Assembly (NCBI GenBank): GCA_022885665.1
Contig: JAGQDJ010000136.1
Coordinates: forward strand, 1-64,000
DNA length: 64,000 nt
Origin: Triops longicaudatus
Taxonomy: Eukaryota; Arthropoda; Branchiopoda; Notostraca; Triopsidae
Reading direction: 5' to 3'
Position 1 is the first letter of the stretch, and each line of letters opens with the position of its first letter. Shown here one piece after another: positions 22,937-34,683 of the stretch. The translations under genes and the position numbers were made by a program. The notes below the pieces were generated by a model. It saw only the letters and a program-made list of their open reading frames with translations. It did not search any database and was not told the origin of the DNA.

Positions 22937-23242
22937 TGAAATCTATGCTAAATTTAGTCGCCCGGGATATTAATACATAATAATACAATAAAACTGGCTA
23001 TAACGGACACCTAAGGGGACTGTTGCTGCCCATTTTCCGTAAACGGATCTGAAATGCCTTTCAAAACACTTTACTGTGTTAACCGGTATCCTTTGTAGCG
23101 AGGTCTTAGTCTAATAATAAAAATAATAGTCAAATTATGAACTACCTACGAAAAGTACCAAATCTGTGTGTCAGAGGAATTAAATACAAGGATAATAATA
23201 ATAAATACGCTAGTACAAAGACACCAATGCCCCGAGACAAAC
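22937..23242. other. Gr2 3' flank
   Basis: Contains aataaaactggctataacgga at about 22988, similar to the ends of the CTCGTTATAACGAG hairpin family. No exon seen. Confidence 0.4.
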
Positions 23243-24104
23243 GGGAACGGTTAATGAAAAAATAAAAAATATAAATTAAGAATGGTAAATGGATGAAAAT
23301 GTGAGCTGCCCTTTTACCATATAGCCTATTAGCAAAACTAGCATAGGCAATACATGAAAAAACGAATTAACGGCAACATGAAGTCCATCTGGAAAATTGT
23401 CCTTTTCAATCTTGATAAACTATCTTCAATAGTCCTTTGTTTACTCGAGTGACAACAGGCTAAACGTGGTTATGTGTGACGCAAATAAACTTTGAGAGCA
23501 TTATCGTCTAGAGAGCTGTTAATTCCTAATGGAAACTTTCGGCTGTTGATTGGTCCACCTTTTAAGTCAAGCGTACTTTTTTGAAAACGAGTGAAGAAAC
23601 ACTGGAAGAAGTTGCGGTGGCTAAAATTGTTGAACATGAGCTTCGAATACGAAGAGCCTCTTCCTTGACGTTGATTCATACAACAGGAATGTCCTGGAAA
23701 CGTAAACGGTTACTGAGAGATATCACATAAATTAAAAATAGTAAATCGATGAAAGTGTGACTTGTCCTTTTACAATATTAGCGAAACTAATATGGTCAAA
23801 GCGTGAAAAAAATTAACGGCAACCTGAAAGCCCATCTCGAAAATTGCCTTTCTTGATAAGTTATTTCCAGCAGTACTTTGTTGACGCGGTAGACAACAAG
23901 TCGGGTTATGTGTGACGCAATTGAACTCTGACAGCAATATTAGCCAGAAAGCTTTTAACTCCTAATGGCAACTTTCGTTTGTTGACTAGCTCAGTCGGAC
24001 GTGCTTGTTTGCGAACGAGTGAGGAAACACGTTGCGGTGGCTAATATTGTTCAACCCAAGCTTCATATAAATCCGCTCATTTGAGCTTAATTCATATTTA
24101 CAGA
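23243..24104 (+). repeat. Head-to-tail duplicated Gr promoter / 5' UTR unit
   Basis: Unit A (23243-about 23699) and unit B (about 23700-24104) align along their lengths, with shared blocks aacggtta.tga, taaattaa..atagtaaat.gatgaaa, ttaacggcaac.tgaa, ggttatgtgtgacgcaa, ttaa.tcctaatgg.aactttcg and gttgcggtggcta.aattgtt. Unit B runs directly into the Gr3 start codon. Unit A ends with the matching 5' UTR and its own ATG (23689-23691), but then goes straight into unit B with no receptor body. Confidence 0.85.
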
Positions 24105-25665
24105 ATGAAGTCCTTCAGAGCTGAAGTTGAAGAGGTTCGCACTATCTCAACCTTTTGTTCTCTAAGCCCGATTCGAACAATTAAAAGAGCTTTTGATTTT
24201 GCGAAATGGATGGGCCATTTTCCTGTAATCATGGCTACGAATCGTTTAGGATTCGTTACAGTTCGTTTCATGGGATGCCATTTTGCAACGTTCTTATGGT
24301 TTTTTACCGTGGTGCTTCAAATCTTCACAGTAATCGGAAACTACGTACAACTTCAACGCTTCACAAGAGTCGTAACGGTTACGCTCCTTGCGTTTGTACA
24401 CTTGACTAGTTACTACGGTTCGTGCATTGCAATTCCTCGGCTCGGTCTGGCTCGCAAGCATCTGCTAAAATCTCTTTTGAGTAATTTAATAGAAGCTCAT
24501 ACGTTGCTATTCACTCGCGAAACTCTTACCGTTTCCTTCATCCCGTGGATAGTCATAGTTTCTTTGGAAGTCGCTGCGGTAAAAACAAGATTTTAATTAT
24601 TTTTTAAGTTGTGCTATTAGATAATTTATTTTATTTCTAGATTCTTACTAGTTGCTTCTGATTTTCTTAAGCAGATGTTACCAGACGTGGCATTGCCATT
24701 AGTCTCTAGTGAAATGCCTTTCGTGTTTGGACCCCATCCGATATTCAGGCTTGGCACAGGCAACGCTGCATTCGGCTTGGTGATCCAAACCTTAAGCAAA
24801 CTGTACTGCAACATATCCATCTGGATTGTACCCTTGCAATTTTTTAGCGTTTGCCAACACACAGCGAAGTCTTTTGAGGTCTTGGGAGACAGAATTTCCG
24901 ACATTGCCAGAGCTCGTGCAAGAGAGCGGTTTCCTTGTCAAGAACTGGATTCTGCTAAACCAGATACGAATTACAGTCTTGAAGATCAGCTGCGAATCGC
25001 GAATGCTGCCTTAGTCAAGCTGGTGAAAACTGTCAATGCACTGAATGCGTACTTTGGCTTTCCGATGCTCGCCTTCTTAACGTTTCGTTTCTTAAACATA
25101 GTGGGGAATTTACACTTTAGCATCAGCTTTTCATCACATTTGACCGCCGGATCGTACAACGTGCTTGACATAACAAATTCTGTCAGAAGTCTTACACGAG
25201 ATGTTAGCGGACTTTTGTTCGTGATATGGACTGGGGATTTGCTTTCCGCAGCGGTGAGTGGTTTCAAACTTTAAATTCGAGTTTTAAAGGATTGTTTAAG
25301 GAATTATAAATTGTAGGTAGCTAGATTTAAACAGCAAGTATGGGAAATGCCTTATGTGGAAGATGTTTGCATCAGTGTGTGGGATTTCCAAAACCGTTCT
25401 TGTGCCAATTACTTTCGGTGGATGAGAAACCAGATAAATGTTTTGCAATTAGACGCAAGCGCATTTGGTTTCTTCCCTATTGGCAGGAGCATTATTCCTC
25501 CAGTAAGTTTTTGACATTTTTATGTCAGTTATATGTTCTTTCTAATTTGTCGAACAACAGATTCTAGGAGCCATTACTACCTACTTCCTCATAATAGTCC
25601 AATATGCTAGTTCTGATCCACTTGCTAGTTCTGATGCCGCGAAAACAAATTCGACCATACAGTGA
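24105..25665 (+). CDS. Gustatory receptor family protein (Gr copy 3)
   Basis: Four phase-0 exons: 24105-24578, 24675-25253, 25317-25502 and 25561-25665; 447 aa. The start MKSFRAEVEEVRTIS is followed by SLSPIRTIKRAFDFAKWMGH, KLYCNISIWIVPLQFFSVC, SLEDQLRIANAALVKLVKTV, FPMLAFLTFRFLNIVGNLHF and the C-terminal TYFLIIVQYASSDP. The region most different from Gr2 is the intracellular loop (about residues 223-255) and the beginning of exon 3, where VPASSDFN is replaced by VEDVCISV. A TATAAAT lies 39 bp upstream of the ATG at 24066-24072; with a usual TSS spacing the 5' UTR would be only about 10 nt, so it may not be the functional TATA box. Confidence 0.9.
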
Positions 25666-26581
25666 CGGATAAGAGTGACAAACTTTACAGGAAAATAACG
25701 CACACGAAATATATTAGAGTCACTTAGTACAGTTTTTTTGTGTTGTGTTGTCATATCCAGTGTATACTATTCGAAAAAAAGCCACCTTAACAATATTTAC
25801 TCCATTGTTATCACCGACTATTAGAAACATTGTTAAGCACGCTGCCTTAATATACCTTCGACGTTTGGAATTTATTAACTACTTTACAAATTCCTCGACA
25901 GCCCGTTATCAGAAATAAGCTACTTTGTATCTAAACATGCTTATTTTGTGCGGTACGGTACGCTTCCTTTCGCAAATAACCTTAAGTGGGCTAGTGGCTT
26001 GTGGAACGGACAAGTAGCTAAAAGTGGGAGCTAGCCCAAAAAGGTTGAAGGCTGCAGTGGTAAAACTTCCTTAACGAATTAAAACCTTATTTTTTCTTAA
26101 AGCTCCGGTGCACGCCTTCTAATCCATGAGAGTGTTATAAAGCGTACCAAAAAACTCTCTAATGCTCTGTTCAATTTGTTTGCGTCCACTTCGCAGTGAT
26201 CGATCGTAGTCAATTAAGCTGTAGTTTGTTGCTGTTACTCTAATAATTTTATGTCCTTTTTCAACTTTAATGTATGTTATTAACTTCTAATGCACCTTTT
26301 AAATCTAATCCCCTCGTTTAAGTGCACTTTTTAACTTTAATCGAGTAGCCAAAGTTCGGTTATTCCGGCAGTGTCGTGGAACAGTAAGCAATTTCAATTT
26401 GGCGCCAAAACGCGGGAAACCCACAAAGGGGCGTTTCCACGCCCTCCAATGACTCCCGGACGAAAAGGAAAACAAAGTTCTAATCCCAAACCCTCTCAAA
26501 AGAACTAGAAAACGGATTAAAATCGCCAGCTCCCTTCAGTTTTAAACCTCGAAGGAAAAGTGAGCCTTATTCGTTTCGAAA
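25666..26581. other. Intergenic between Gr3 and PIP4P
   Basis: No exon recognised. The 26,300-26,580 part is less AT-rich and should contain the PIP4P promoter and 5' UTR. Confidence 0.5.
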
Positions 26582-28836
26582 ATGGCCGTGGGAGAACGAG
26601 AACCACTGCTAGCCGGTGAGAGTGAAACAGCAAAAAGTAAAATTTTATCAATCAGTATTTTTTATAGCCACACTCAAGTGAGCCTAAAGTAAACACTAAG
26701 ATGAGTCATCACTTTTACTTCTCACAAATACTACTTAATTAATGCGTTATTTTAATTTATAACTGAGCTTAACGAGATCCAGACAAAGGAACATTTTTAA
26801 CTAATTAACTCTTTTTTTGCAATTTTCTTTTGTGTCTAGATGCAAGAGCTAGCAATAGTCACGAAGCTCCAACAGTGAGAGGTGGGGCAGTTCCTGTAGA
26901 TGAACATCCACCGCCTTATTTATCTGCAGAATCTCTAAGTGGTTCCAATGGCGTACCCACCGTGACTTGTCGCGTTTGCCAAGCAATGATTGATATTTCA
27001 GGCAAGCGAGACCAACACGTCGTAAAGTGTCCAGAATGCCAAGAAGCTACGGTATATCTCTTAGTTTTTCTTTTAAATTATAACTCAAATATTCCATTTT
27101 TATTTATGGTAGAGAAATACCGAAAAAATAAAATTACACAAATAAATAAAAAATAAAACACTACGGCAAGCAATTTTTAGGCTCGGGTTCCAATGGCGGA
27201 ATGTAAAGACTTGTAGGTGATTTTTAGGCGAAACTCACAATGAAATGTCCGGTTCGGTTGTATAGAATTGATTTAACTTGCACAAAATATTTGGGATATA
27301 GAGAAGGTGTGAAGCCTTAGTAAATTTAAGACAGAATTACGGCTAAACATTGCTAAATAACTTTGACAAATTAAATTGTTACTAGTTTTAATTATTTACA
27401 ATATTAGTAATTTAATAGAAGTGTATTTAAGTGTACCAGCTGGTGAGTACACGGAAATACAAATCAGATCTGTTGGGAATTAAATAAACAGTGAAAATAT
27501 AATGTAGAAATGGTAAGGTAAAAACTAATTCTCTTCTTTATTTCTTCCATATTTTTCAGCCCATACGCAGTGCCCCGCCAGGGAAAAAGTACGTGCGTTG
27601 CCCATGTAATTGCTTATTGATTTGCAAGAGTACATCACAGCGAATTGCATGTCCGAGACCGAATTGTAAGCGCATCATCAATCTTGCTCCTAGTCCAGCC
27701 AATGCTACAGTTTTAACCATGCCTGGCATGTGCCGAGTCCTTTGTGCTCACTGCCAAGAAGCCTTCTTAGTACGCATATTTATTATTTTTAACGAATATC
27801 TTTCCTAATTTTAATCTGTTTCGTGTTTCACAGTTCAATACTCTGACAAACGCCCTGGCTCGATGCCCTCATTGTCGCAAAGTGTAAGTATAACGACTCT
27901 GAATCAACGATCTCTTCAACAGTGCTAAATTGCCCTGCGTTTGACCATTATCGTTCTAAATCACTGTAACGAAACACACGTGTCTGCGGCAATATGTTCT
28001 CAGTATCCTACTTCAGTAATTTACTTCTTAAAGATATTAAATGACTCAATGTACTAGAAAGGCTTGTGCGGCAGATAAATTATGTTTGGCACCGTTCCAC
28101 GGACAACTTTATGCTGAATAGACAGATGTTATACAGGACTAGTGCTTTTTTTCTAAGCCGAAATACTAATAACGTTAATCCCGTATTCTGACAGTACGAG
28201 CTAAAACAACAGACGTTGAGGCAGTAAAACTCACCTCAATTTTTGTGCAATCGGGATTCGTTTTCAGTATTTAATTGTGTAACATAGTTGCTTTTTATTT
28301 TGCGTTGCATTAACGCATTAATTTGTTAAGATGTAGTTTTCCTTGAATCTGTTATTTGCATTGATAGTATTCGAGAAAAGCTCCACGGAAAACGAGAAAC
28401 TTTCTTGGGCAGTGTAGGAAAACTAAGCTTAATTTTGGTGGTGTAAGAGTATCTGCCAATATTATGTAAAATGCTTCAAAAATTTATTCGTAGCAAAGGT
28501 TTTTAATGTGTTCCTTCATAGGTCATCCGTGGGTCCCGATTTTGCACGAAGTCGTGGCATCATTTTCCTGGTTTTAGCGGCCATTTTTCTAATAATTGGA
28601 ATCGGTGTGACGGTAAACAAAGCGTTTAACATTTTAGTCTCAAATTTTACGGTTATAATTCGATTTTTTTAAATATTTTTCTTTGTTTTACTTTGTAGGT
28701 AGGAACATATCACGTAGCTGAGCGACAGGGCGGGATCTTTGTAGTCTATGTAGGCGTTTTCGTGGTAGCTCTGGGTTTACTCCTTCGCAGTATCTATTAT
28801 TACACAATGAAAGTGAGCATTATCGAAGGCCCTTAA
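26582..28836 (+). CDS. PIP4P1: PIP4P/TMEM55 lysosomal membrane protein (PtdIns-4,5-P2 4-phosphatase family)
   Basis: Six exons (26582-26615, 26840-27051, 27560-27769, 27834-27883, 28522-28612, 28699-28836), 244 aa. Family landmarks in order: MAVGEREPLLA (dileucine lysosomal sorting signal), PPPYLSAES, CRVCQAMIDISGK, HVVKCPECQEAT, PPGKKYVRCPCNCLLICK, RIACPRPNCKRIINL, CAHCQEAFL, LARCPHCRKVSSVG and two C-terminal transmembrane helices (about 180-199 and 207-227), then the tail MKVSIIEGP. The family sits in late endosome/lysosome membranes, was described as a PtdIns(4,5)P2 4-phosphatase and also recruits the dynein adaptor JIP4; the enzymatic role is disputed. The position claimed for the CX5R arginine is Lys119 here (Cys113-x5-Lys-Arg). 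Paralog assignment to PIP4P1 rather than PIP4P2 is a guess; it may be the single invertebrate ortholog. Confidence 0.92.
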
Positions 28837-29561
28837 TTATTTGGAAAAGAAGATGTTAAACTTCCAACGGGTTTTTTGTCACTGAACAGCATTGCATGCG
28901 TATACCACGAATTCCGTACATTGAAAGTTTAATATCTTGGAAATGGCCTTCTCGATCAGGATACAAAACGTTCTTGACGCAAAAGTTTCATTTAACGGAT
29001 GCTATTAAAAATATATAAAAAAAACAATCTCCCCCTTGCGTGATAATGCTAGAGATTTGAGAAAACCATTCAGCGTTAAATGCTTTTTACCCTCCCCTTG
29101 TAGATTACATTGTCTTTCTACTTTTTTTTCAGTGCTTCAGTCTATTGTGTTGGGACATTCCATGTGCTGATATAAAGTTTCATGATTTTTTTGTTTGCAT
29201 GGAAAAAATGTACCGAGATTGGGAGGGCTTCTTATTGTAATAATATAAGCATGTTTTTTACGTGTACATTACAGGCAGGCACCTTTATGATATACAATTT
29301 ACTTCAGCAGAAAACGGATCAACCTTTTTAGATATTTAGTGAAGCAGTGTTCAAATTGCAGTAAAACTTCACTGTAACGAACATCGTAAGGGACTGAAAA
29401 TTTTGCTGTACTCGAAGTTCATAATAGCCAATATTAGTTTAACTGCCGTTCGGTTATGTTGCGTAGAAAAATTAACTAAAACAGCAGTGAACGATTAAAC
29501 AAGAAACTTTCTTACAAATGTGAATAGAAATTTTAGGTACATTTTTTACATTCATGCAAGT
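28837..29561. other. Convergent spacer PIP4P / HAUS4
   Basis: At 29358-29425 gcagtaaaacttcactgtaacgaac resembles one end of the CTCGTTATAACGAG hairpin family, and tgctgtactcgaagttcataat may be its degenerate partner. Otherwise nothing. Confidence 0.4.
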
Positions 29562-30760
29562 TCATTTGGCTTGATAGGAATCAAATTTTTCTAAACTCCA
29601 CTTCTTGTCTCGAATTTCCTTCTGAAGTTGGCCGAAATCAGCTACAATGCGTTTAAAGCTAGGGCCAAAGCTTTCGTAGGAACCTAGGAGGTTCTTGGAA
29701 TCTTCAATTTCTTCACTCAGTTGTTTCTTGTCTTCTTCGACATATTCACGAATGGTCTTTAAGGCTCCAACAGCCTTGGAGTTGTAAGTATCGTAAAGAA
29801 TTTCCAATCGCTGGCATCTATTTTTTTAGATACAAAGTATACAGAAAATCAGTAATTTCTTAAACTAGAAATCAATGTCATAAGATTTAACATTCTTATT
29901 TTTGTCTATTAAAAAGGTATTTTTATTTATTATTATTTTTTTTACTTGATTTTCAAGGCTAGTGCGTCCGCTTTCAAGATCAGACGATCGGTTTGAGAAC
30001 GATTCACTTCCGGCTGGAGAATTAAGACTTGCTGATTAATATAATCTTCCAACTTGGCGAGACTTTCCACCATGGTGTTGCGTAAACGCAAACCTAATTC
30101 GGCGATCTTTCTCCTCTTCAACTCGAGCTCGTTACGGAGATGAACACACTTCATTTGCTTGTCTTTAACAATCGTGGGCAGCATAGAAATAGTCTTGTAA
30201 GGTCCTAAAGCTGTCATAACATTAGTCACTTAAAAAATAATTTCAATTGCGTTTCTTAAAAAAAAAATATTTACTTCCGTTCATGTCAACAATATCAAGC
30301 AATTTCGTTCCTGTTTCAGTGGCACGACGCGAAAGCCTGTCATCAACCCATACGAGGTCAACTTTTGTGTCCGAGGGCGGAATTATGTTGCTTCCTGAAG
30401 GCAAAGGTAAGTAACGAGGTAAGTTATAGGTTGCGAGTTCAGCGTTGATCAAGTTGGCAGTGAAAGTTTTCCAATCCTACACAAGAATAATTGAATTTGG
30501 CTTGCACGGAGGCGGAAGCAAGATAATACTTTAGTGTTGCGGTCGCTAGAACTTGGAAGCATAGCTTCGTCCTTAAGCCAAGAGAGCAGAATGTCGAGCT
30601 TAAGGAAGCGTTTCAGATTGGATTCGTACTCTGTAACCAACTTTGGCTGCGAGGCTGAGGAAACCATCGGGTCTGCATTATCTAAATTGTACAAAAGCTC
30701 GCGAATCAAGCTGAGTTTGGCAAAATTTGCACTCATGTTTCTTTCCTTTTCTGTTGACAT
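29562..30760 (-). CDS. HAUS4: HAUS augmin-like complex subunit 4
   Basis: Four exons (30760-30530, 30476-30275, 30228-29946, 29817-29562), 323 aa, slightly shorter than human HAUS4 (363). Augmin binds spindle microtubules and recruits gamma-tubulin for branching nucleation. The C-terminal third is the best match: ALKIKCQRLEILYDTYNSKA, IEDSKNLLGSYESFGPSFKR and KKWSLEKFDSYQAK follow the human order and spacing. Middle parts are helical with coiled-coil character (KCVHLRNELELKRRKIAELG). The start chosen is MSTEKERNMSANF; a second Met eight codons on is possible. Exon 3 was placed with a TTTAAG acceptor at 30230-30229, which keeps the frame (NGMTNVMTALGPYK). Confidence 0.87.
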
Positions 30761-31443
30761 TTTTGAATCCGGCACGAAAACGTGAACTGCGAACAGAGGA
30801 CGGTAAGCCGCGACTTGCAAAGCTTAGCAGCATCGCGAAGGAAAAAGTATTTATTTAAAAAAATCACAGATAAAGGAAAACAAAGACAGCTTTTCATGCC
30901 GTAATATTTTTTCATAATTAACATAACTGATTAAGAGCTTTTCCAAATAAATTTTCCATAGAATTACGATTATATCGAAGCTCTTTATCTCTCGCTGTCG
31001 CGAACAGCGACGTCTGCCAGTACTGCACTGCACGCCGCAGTACTGAAGAAATCTTGCGAGCCGAAACTTTTGAGCCCAGTCAAATTTTATTTTGTCGAAT
31101 TTCACATTTTTCGCCCTAAAATTGTTTGAATTAAATGAAATTATCGATTTATAGGGAACGGAAGGAATTCATGCATATAGAAAGTCGTTTGCATTAAAGA
31201 AGTTGTTACTTTAGGTAATAAAATGGAATACGCCTCACAATACAGCAATATGTGCACTGTTATGAAAAAAGCACAAAATTGTACACGCTCTCTATATCTT
31301 TTTAAGCCTTTCGGACTAACTTTATTGCCACATCACCGTATCATATACAATTATACACAAGTTTCCCTAAAATCAAATGATGCTGCTTGCTTTTGTAAAA
31401 TTAAGGCAGGTATTAATCTCCTCTCGAAGGTAAGCTTGAATTG
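30761..31443. other. HAUS4 promoter / DHRS4 3' flank
   Basis: The first 100 bp upstream of HAUS4 and a GC-richer patch near 30,990-31,060 (ctgtcgcgaacagcgacgtctgcc, a short inverted repeat gtcgcgaacagcgac) are the only notable points. No gene seen. Confidence 0.45.
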
Positions 31444-32693
31444 TTACAGCCTTGAGTACATTCCTCCGGCTACAACAAACGATTCCCCAGTTACGTACGA
31501 AGAATCTTCCGAGGCTAAAAAGGAGACGATTCCTCCGATATCACGCGGTTGGCCAATCCTACATACTTATGTTATTTCCTTTCTCGGTCATAGCTTATTA
31601 TTTTCCATTTGACTATCTTTTACCTTCCAATTGGGATTTGTTCTAATACCTTTTCGCGAACGGCGTCGTTATCCACCAACTAGCGAAAAAAAACTATGCT
31701 AAACGGGACTCAAGTTTTCTTTTCTGTCTCAAGTAAGTGGAATACTTACTGCGCCGCTAAATTTCGTCTGAATAACGCCAGGAGCAACACAATTCACGCG
31801 GATATTACTTCCCGCGCACTGCGTAGCGAGGGCTTTCGTGAGACCCAAAAGAGCCGTTTTACTCACACAATATGGTCCCAAAGCCTATTTTACAACAAAA
31901 GGTGATATTATTCAATTCTTATTGAACAAAAATCTGTAATTCAAGTTACGGGTAAAACTTGGTAGCCGCCAATGGAGGAAATGAATATAATCGAGCCGCC
32001 GTTTCGCTTTTCCATAATCGGAACCACAGCTTTGGTCAAAAGGAAAGGTGCTTTAACGTTTACATCGAAAATCTTGTCCCAGGCTTCTTCGGAGCACTAA
32101 TAAAGAATTTCAGTATGTATTTTAATATGCGTTGCGGTACATATTATTACTTTCCAAAGGGAGAAGGAAAGCTTAGCAGACTTACATCTAAAATGGGTCC
32201 GAAAACTGGATTGACAGCTGCGTTTGACACTAGAATATCAATTCCTCCATATTTCTCCACAGTCTAAACAAGAAAGATATGTAATTAGCTTAATTTACTG
32301 AAAGTAAATAGGACAAATCTACCGTTTGGATTAGTTTTTCTCGGTCGGCCGCCATTCCAACATGACAAGGAATTCCAAATACCGACAAACCTTGTTGTTT
32401 CAATTGTTCTACAGTCTTGGTTACGTTAGCTTCTTTTCGTGAACTGACAACGACTTGAGCTCCGTCTTTAGCCAGATGAGTTGCTATTGCTAAACCAATC
32501 CTAGGAAAACCAAAACATTCTTCAACAGGTTTGCTTTTAATTTTAACTAAATAAAATGTAATATTGCATACCCATCAGTGGACGCTGTTACAACAGCTAC
32601 CTTTCCAGCTAATTTCCCAGCTTGCGACGTACTGCTCATTCTGTGCACTACTTTTAGTAAGTTTGGTACTTGAGACGAGCTCCTGGATAACAT
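31444..32693 (-). CDS. DHRS4: Dehydrogenase/reductase SDR family member 4 (peroxisomal carbonyl reductase)
   Basis: Seven exons (32693-32572, 32500-32323, 32263-32186, 32096-31950, 31884-31750, 31679-31624, 31558-31444), 276 aa; human DHRS4 has 278. NADPH-dependent reductase of retinal and other carbonyls. Seen: cofactor loop VTASTDGIGLAIATHLA, NADP-selecting SSRKEANV, SNAAVNP, catalytic Ser in IFISSIGGY, catalytic YCVSK, CVAPGVIQTKF and GQPRDIGGIVSFLASEDSSY. The protein ends in SRL, a peroxisomal PTS1 identical to the human one. The first 20 residues (MLSRSSSQVPNLLKVVHRM) are basic and amphipathic and could target mitochondria, so dual targeting is possible. Confidence 0.95.
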
Positions 32694-33186
32694 TTTTCCT
32701 TTTCTTATCAATTTTGCGATATGTTGTCGCAGCTAATGCCACGCACCCTAGCAATATGGTAGTTCTTTGCTTAACAATTAGCGTACCGCTATTCTCCCGC
32801 ATCAATACATAACTCTACCGCTATGGACACGCACAATTCCGGAAGATTGCTTTTTTTCCTTCTACGCTTTAAACGTACCATTTCTCACAGGAAAGGTAGT
32901 TGCCCTTACATCGAAAAATCTGTAAAATATGAGTTTTACACAAGAATGGGGTCCCAAATGAAATGTTAAGCTGGATTACTGAGTTTGAATTTGTAATTTT
33001 TAGTAAGTCTTGCTTCACGATAAAAATAAACACGAACTACCTTGTCCTAGCATGTGCGGTTAAATCGGCTAAACAGAGTAAGTTAAGAAGTGTAATAATG
33101 AAATTGATACGACTGTTTTTCGTACAGTATTGTGTATTTATTTCAGACAAATCCATATTTCTACACTCTGCGAGAACGCAGAACTT
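32694..33186. other. DHRS4 promoter / NDUFS6 3' flank
   Basis: AT-rich, no exon recognised; the frames seen on both strands lack splice support. Confidence 0.5.
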
Positions 33187-33801
33187 TTAGTGGTGACCGT
33201 GACCATCTTCCTTTCTAAACCTCAGACCGCAATAACCGCAATCGTGATTTCCGGGCTTATCCTTAAAATATACAATAAAATTTTATACAGAATTAATTAT
33301 AATTTTAAAAAGTAATGAGTCTTACTAAGTTAATGTAGACTTTAGGATGGCCCAAAGCACCGCCGCCGCCGTCGCAAGCGACAATCCTTTCTTTAACCAC
33401 TTTAGGCGGTACTTTTGCAATGAGGTCAATGGCTCTCATCGGGTTAACTTGCTTAGGACGTTCAGTGAAACGCGCCATTCGACGGTCGTTGGCTTCCCAT
33501 TGCTAAAAAAGAAAAAATCTTTTTGTTTTATTACTTCTCTTCGCAATAAAGACGTAGGCTTTCGTTTTATTGTCACATCATATATTGACCACATTCTGTT
33601 TTTAAGTTATTTAACTGTCTAGTTCTATTTTACGACAAGAGAGAAGGGCTTAGTTCTGTTTACTTGTCCCGTGTGAGTGATTTGATCTTCGGGTTGGTGA
33701 AACTGGAGAGAACCCGACGAACCCGAGCGCATGGATTGCCACAAAGGCAATAGTTTCTGCTTCTCAAGCGCAACTGAACGCCGCAGAATCAGACTTGCCA
33801 T
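33187..33801 (-). CDS. NDUFS6: NDUFS6, 13-kDa zinc subunit of mitochondrial complex I
   Basis: Three exons (33801-33664, 33502-33326, 33261-33187), 129 aa (human 124). This accessory subunit of the NADH dehydrogenase peripheral arm binds zinc and is needed for late assembly. The family core is intact: RFTERPKQVNPMRAIDLIA, then VACDGGGGALGHPKVYINL and CGYCGLRF; the zinc ligands Cys, His, Cys, Cys are all present. The first 35 residues (MASLILRRSVALEKQKLL) form an import presequence. The tail EDGHGHH is His-rich like the vertebrate QHHH end. It is divergent from metaxin-1 with about 880 bp between them. Confidence 0.96.
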
Positions 33802-34683
33802 AGTTAGAATTTCCAAGACTCTGCTGGTAAAAGTTTACAGTTTTGCGAACAAAAATAAAGCAACTTCCGTTGTAAATAACTACGTAAAAGTAAGAAATTT
33901 AGCTAACAGATGGCATAGCAAGTACCATTCTCCAGCATTTTCGAAAAATTCGAAATAAATTGGAACGGATCACTTTCCGTGAACAATTTTACTCCATCCT
34001 TTGCCAATGTATGTCCGTACTGGAGGAACAACGCTGAATCCAGACTAAATTTGGCAAAGCAAAGAAAACAAAACCATCCCGGAAAAAGGACCTATTACGA
34101 AACTCTGCATTCGAATTCGAAGTTCGGAGTTCTGGTTCGAGACACTTTGACTTTTAATTTGAGGAGATGGCTGATTAGTAAGATGGTATCATATTACATA
34201 GTTGACGTAAGAGATTACGCAAGACTTTTGTAGTTTTATCTGTGCAGTATCCTTATGCTCTAAACTGCTATGCTTAGGACCCAGTTCTGTGCATTTCCCA
34301 TGCTAAATCGTGCCCAGCGAATTGTCGAACAATCATCGATTTTTTTTTTCGTGTTTTCTTTTTGCACGTTTGCCAGAAAATACACTAGAATTCACGGTCA
34401 CGTGCCGAATAATGACTCAGTGATTACTCCATGTAGAATCACAAGTATCTGGAAGAACAAATCAGCTAATTTCTGTGCTCTAAAAGCACTAAAAGTCAAG
34501 GTAAATTGTTGTCGCGTCACTTAAAGTCAAAACTCTGTTGTCCAAGCTGATTTGGCTAATTTAAAACTTGCTCGTTTTTCCTTTACTGATTTTACTTAAT
34601 GTTGTATGTAGGTGGTCAGCTGGAGGTGTCATTAAGATCATTGTACTTACTCTTCGGTTATTGTTCTTCGGAGTAAACGCATT
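33802..34683. other. Divergent spacer NDUFS6 / metaxin-1
   Basis: Presumably carries both promoters. The open frames within it (33979-34233, 34270-34524) show no family resemblance. Confidence 0.5.
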
